NCBI RefSeq assembly: GCF_042653925.1
Contig: NZ_JBHSFQ010000030.1
Coordinates: 27,565-91,564 of the forward strand
Length of the DNA: 64,000 bases
Direction of reading: 5' to 3'
Source of the DNA: Nocardiopsis_B mangrovi
Lineage (GTDB): Bacteria > Actinomycetota > Actinomycetes > Streptosporangiales > Streptosporangiaceae
The position numbers and the translations under genes were made by a program. The notes under the pieces are model-generated. The model saw only the letters and a list, made by a program, of their open reading frames with translations. It searched no databases and was not told the origin of the DNA. Positions 59,781 to 64,000 of the stretch are shown one piece after another; within the stretch, counting starts at the first letter, position 1, and every line of letters begins with the position of its first letter.

Positions 59781-60674
59781 TCATCCGCCCGCGGGGGCGA
59801 AGACGACGGTGGGCTTGCTGTAGCCGGGGCGCTCCTCTGCGAGCGCCACCACGGAGCCGTCTGGGTCGAACAGCCCGATCGGCCCGGGGCCGAGCCCGCC
59901 CGGGGAGATGCGGTTGCCGTGGGCGACCTTCCGGGCCTCGTCGGCGCTGAGCACCCGCACGGGGAACGCCTCGGCGACGGCCCGGGCCAGCGGCACGGTG
60001 GTGAAGTCCTCGGCCAGCCGGTCCAGCGTCCGCGCCTGGGAGACCTCGTAGGGGCCCACGCGGGTACGGCGCAGCGCGGTGAGGTGGCCGCCCACCCCCA
60101 GCGCCGCGCCCAGGTCGCGGGCGAGCGCGCGGATGTAGGTGCCGCTGGAGCAGGTGATGCGGGCGTCGACGTCGATGAACGTGCCGCCGGGATCGACGCT
60201 GCGCCGGATCTCGCCGACTGCGAACTCGCTGACGGTCACGGTGCGCGCCTTCAGCTCGACCTCGCCGCCGGCGCGCGCGGTCTTGTAGGCCCGCACGCCG
60301 TTCACCTTGATGGCGCTGACCTGCGGGGGAATCTGCTGGATGGCGCCGGTGAGCGCGGCCGTCCCCGTCCGCACCGCGTCGTCGCCGACCGCGGCCGCGT
60401 CGGCGCGCACCCCGGGCTCGCCTTCGGCGTCGTCGGTGGTGGTGGTCAGCCCCAGGCGGAGGGTGGCCTCGTACACCTTCTCGGTGAGGGCGAGGTGGCC
60501 GAGCAGCTTGGTCCCCTTCTCGATGCCCAGGACGAGCACGCCCGTGGCCATCGGGTCGAGGGTTCCCGCGTGCCCCACTCTGCGCGTGCGGGCGAGGCGG
60601 CGGACGCGTCCCACGACGTCGTGGGACGTCCAGTCCGCGGGCTTGTCGACGATCACGACGCCGCTATCGGTCAT
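59781..60674 (-). CDS. truB: tRNA pseudouridine(55) synthase
   Basis: A 297-residue TruB that makes pseudouridine 55 in the T-loop of tRNAs. The catalytic Asp is in GHAGTLDPMATGVLVL; KVYEATLRLG and the ITCSSGTYIRALARDLG motif follow. The C-terminal ~80 residues form a PUA-like domain (VLSADEARKVAHGN). The ATG at 60674 gives the canonical VVIVDKPADWTSHDVV start. It lies downstream of rbfA, with a 38-base palindrome in between. Confidence 0.97.
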   Translation of the reverse strand: MTDSGVVIVDKPADWTSHDVVGRVRRLARTRRVGHAGTLDPMATGVLVLGIEKGTKLLGHLALTEKVYEATLRLGLTTTTDDAEGEPGVRADAAAVGDDAVRTGTAALTGAIQQIPPQVSAIKVNGVRAYKTARAGGEVELKARTVTVSEFAVGEIRRSVDPGGTFIDVDARITCSSGTYIRALARDLGAALGVGGHLTALRRTRVGPYEVSQARTLDRLAEDFTTVPLARAVAEAFPVRVLSADEARKVAHGNRISPGGLGPGPIGLFDPDGSVVALAEERPGYSKPTVVFAPAGG

Positions 60675-60711
60675 GGGCTGGCTTGTTCCTCGCGCAAGGT
60701 GGGGCGGGTGC

Positions 60712-60749
60712 CTGATGGTGCGGGCCGCCGCGGCGGCCCGCACCATCAG
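60712..60749. terminator. Perfect 38-base palindrome between rbfA and truB
   Basis: 18-bp arms (left arm starts CTGATGGTGCGG) around a central GC. It lies 21 bases after the rbfA stop and 37 bases before the truB start. It can form a very stable hairpin in RNA (terminator or processing site). As both genes lie on the same strand, truB would then need read-through or its own promoter. Confidence 0.75.
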
Positions 60750-60770
60750 ACGTCGGGCACGGTCGGACGG

Positions 60771-61211
60771 TCACTCGTCGTCTTCGTCGTCCTCGCGCGG
60801 CACCTTGTAGGGGTCGGGGTCGCCGGCGTGGCGGGCACCCGTAGCGGCGCGCGCGACCTCGGCGTCGGAGCGGCGGGCCTCGGCCAGCAGCTCTTCGATG
60901 TGCTGGGCGTTGCGCTGTACGTCGTCGCTCACGAAGGCGAGGCTGGGCGTGTGGCGCAGCCCGGTCTGGCGGCCGACCTCGGTGCGGATGACGCCCTTGG
61001 CGCTCTCCAGCGCCGCGGCCGTTCCTGCCTTCTCCTCGTCGCTACCGAACACGGTGTAGAAAACGGTGGCGTCGCGGAGGTCGTTGGTGAGCCGCGCGTC
61101 GGTCACGGTGACGAAGCCCAGACGCGGGTCCTTGATCCGGCGTTCCAGCATCTCGGCCACGATCCGCTGGATCCGGTCGGCCAGTTTGCGCGCGCGTGCG
61201 GCGTCGACCAT
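60771..61211 (-). CDS. rbfA: Ribosome-binding factor A
   Basis: A 146-residue KH-like factor for 16S rRNA 5'-end maturation and cold adaptation. It shows ARARKLADRIQRIVAEML, DPRLGFVTVTDARLTNDL and the RHTPSLAFVSDD motif, with an acidic C-tail (PREDDEDDE). ATG at 61211, six bases after the ylxP stop. It stands between infB/ylxP and truB, its conserved place. Confidence 0.96.
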   Translation of the reverse strand: MVDAARARKLADRIQRIVAEMLERRIKDPRLGFVTVTDARLTNDLRDATVFYTVFGSDEEKAGTAAALESAKGVIRTEVGRQTGLRHTPSLAFVSDDVQRNAQHIEELLAEARRSDAEVARAATGARHAGDPDPYKVPREDDEDDE

Positions 61212-61217
61212 GGGGTA

Positions 61218-61514
61218 TCAATCTTCCTCTGGGCTGAAGAGCCGCTGCCTGGCGGACAGCAGCTCGATCTCGGGCCGGTCGGCGACCAGCCGCTCGCAGG
61301 AGTCCATCACCTTCGAGCAGTAGGCGGCCGTGGAGGCCACCACGGCGACACCGATCTCGGTCCGGCGGTGCAGGTCGTGCTGGCCGGTCTCGGCGACCGA
61401 GACCGTGAGCTTGCGCTGGATCTCGGCGATGATCGGCCGGACCGCCGCGCGCTTCTGTTTCAGGGAGCGGACGTCACCGAGCAGGATGTCGAGTGTCAGT
61501 GCTCCAACGAACAC
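61218..61514 (-). CDS. YlxP/DUF503 family protein
   Basis: A 98-residue DUF503 protein found next to infB and rbfA in Gram-positives. Segment VFVGALTLDILLGDVRSLKQKRA and SVAETGQHDLHRRTEIGVAVVAS match the family. It is linked to ribosome assembly by position only. GTG at 61514 with GGGGTGA upstream; the upstream extension in the same frame has poor codon use. Confidence 0.93.
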   Translation of the reverse strand: MFVGALTLDILLGDVRSLKQKRAAVRPIIAEIQRKLTVSVAETGQHDLHRRTEIGVAVVASTAAYCSKVMDSCERLVADRPEIELLSARQRLFSPEED

Positions 61515-61619
61515 GCGTTCACCCCGTGTGCAATTCGCCGTGTATCGCGATGTGGATGTCAATGTGGGGGCCGCTCAACGGCGCGGCCGGGCCGTAGGGG
61601 ACATGGATGTGCCCGCGGC

Positions 61620-61651
61620 GCCCCGGGCCCGGCGTGTGCCGGGCCCGGGGC
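61620..61651 (-). terminator. Hairpin downstream of infB
   Basis: Perfect 14-bp stem GCCCCGGGCCCGGC / GCCGGGCCCGGGGC, loop GTGT, 20 bases after the infB stop codon on the minus strand. It may attenuate transcription into ylxP-rbfA. Confidence 0.75.
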
Positions 61652-61671
61652 CCACGGGGTGTCAGCTCGCG

Positions 61672-64000
<2,329 letters not shown>

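Noticed and set aside
59245..59950. Repeat-protein-like frames on both strands through the 108-bp array
   Set aside because: Open on both strands only because the unit is a multiple of three; no ribosome sites or homology, and they run into truB.

Overview
The window is about 64 kb of very GC-rich DNA (third codon positions are almost all G or C) with GTG and TTG starts, twin-arginine signals, DtxR/IdeR-type iron boxes and the gene order infB-ylxP-rbfA-truB-ribF-rpsO-pnp-M16 peptidase. This points to an actinomycete. A Nocardiopsaceae-like genus is my guess, but the sequence alone does not settle it. No tRNA, rRNA, CRISPR array, prophage or transposase was seen.

Layout. 1-7.4 kb: phenylacetate degradation (paaABCDE on the minus strand, divergent paaZ, then paaK), with a 22-bp palindromic operator between paaA and paaZ. 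7.5-11.9 kb: a minus-strand catabolic module with an RraA/HMG-aldolase-like enzyme, an IclR regulator, a two-helix membrane protein, a TRAP-type large permease and a D-2-hydroxyacid dehydrogenase. Two inverted repeats built from the same half-site suggest an IclR regulon. 12-16.5 kb: two exporters with regulators (Fsr-like MFS with divergent AraC; TetR-DHA2 MFS operon with a 30-bp operator). 16.9-30.1 kb: an accessory stretch holding an NPP1/Nep1-like secreted protein, a GT-B-fold orphan preceded by 16 perfect copies of an octanucleotide, a STAND NTPase (NB-ARC plus TPR) with a RHIM-like amyloid motif at its N-terminus, and, divergent from it, a tightly coupled five-gene operon (SWIM-like zinc protein, unknown protein, vWA protein, MoxR AAA+ ATPase, DUF5682 protein). 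This is the best candidate in the window for a poorly described system.

30.9-51.7 kb: an acyltransferase-3 membrane protein, a small membrane protein, a Nudix hydrolase, a Tat-exported WD40-like/amidohydrolase protein, a CUT1 sugar ABC transporter split across a divergent promoter, a YchJ protein, a GntR-MFS pair, a dienelactone hydrolase, another MFS, a siderophore-binding lipoprotein divergent from a siderophore-interacting reductase under two iron boxes, and a LacI regulator divergent from a secreted GH16 glucanase. 52-53.7 kb: a BCCT osmolyte transporter that seems to start at a non-canonical codon. 53.7-64 kb: the conserved translation/RNA housekeeping operon. It is interrupted between ribF and truB by 4.4 copies of a 108-bp repeat and carries several strong hairpins.

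How the genes work together. PaaK makes phenylacetyl-CoA, PaaABCDE epoxidises it and PaaZ opens and oxidises the ring. The ABC permeases and lipoprotein probably share an ATPase encoded elsewhere, as is usual in actinomycetes. In the 20-30 kb stretch, the STAND sensor and the MoxR/vWA/DUF5682 operon share one intergenic promoter region. That arrangement is compatible with a single regulated stress or conflict module, but the link is inference.
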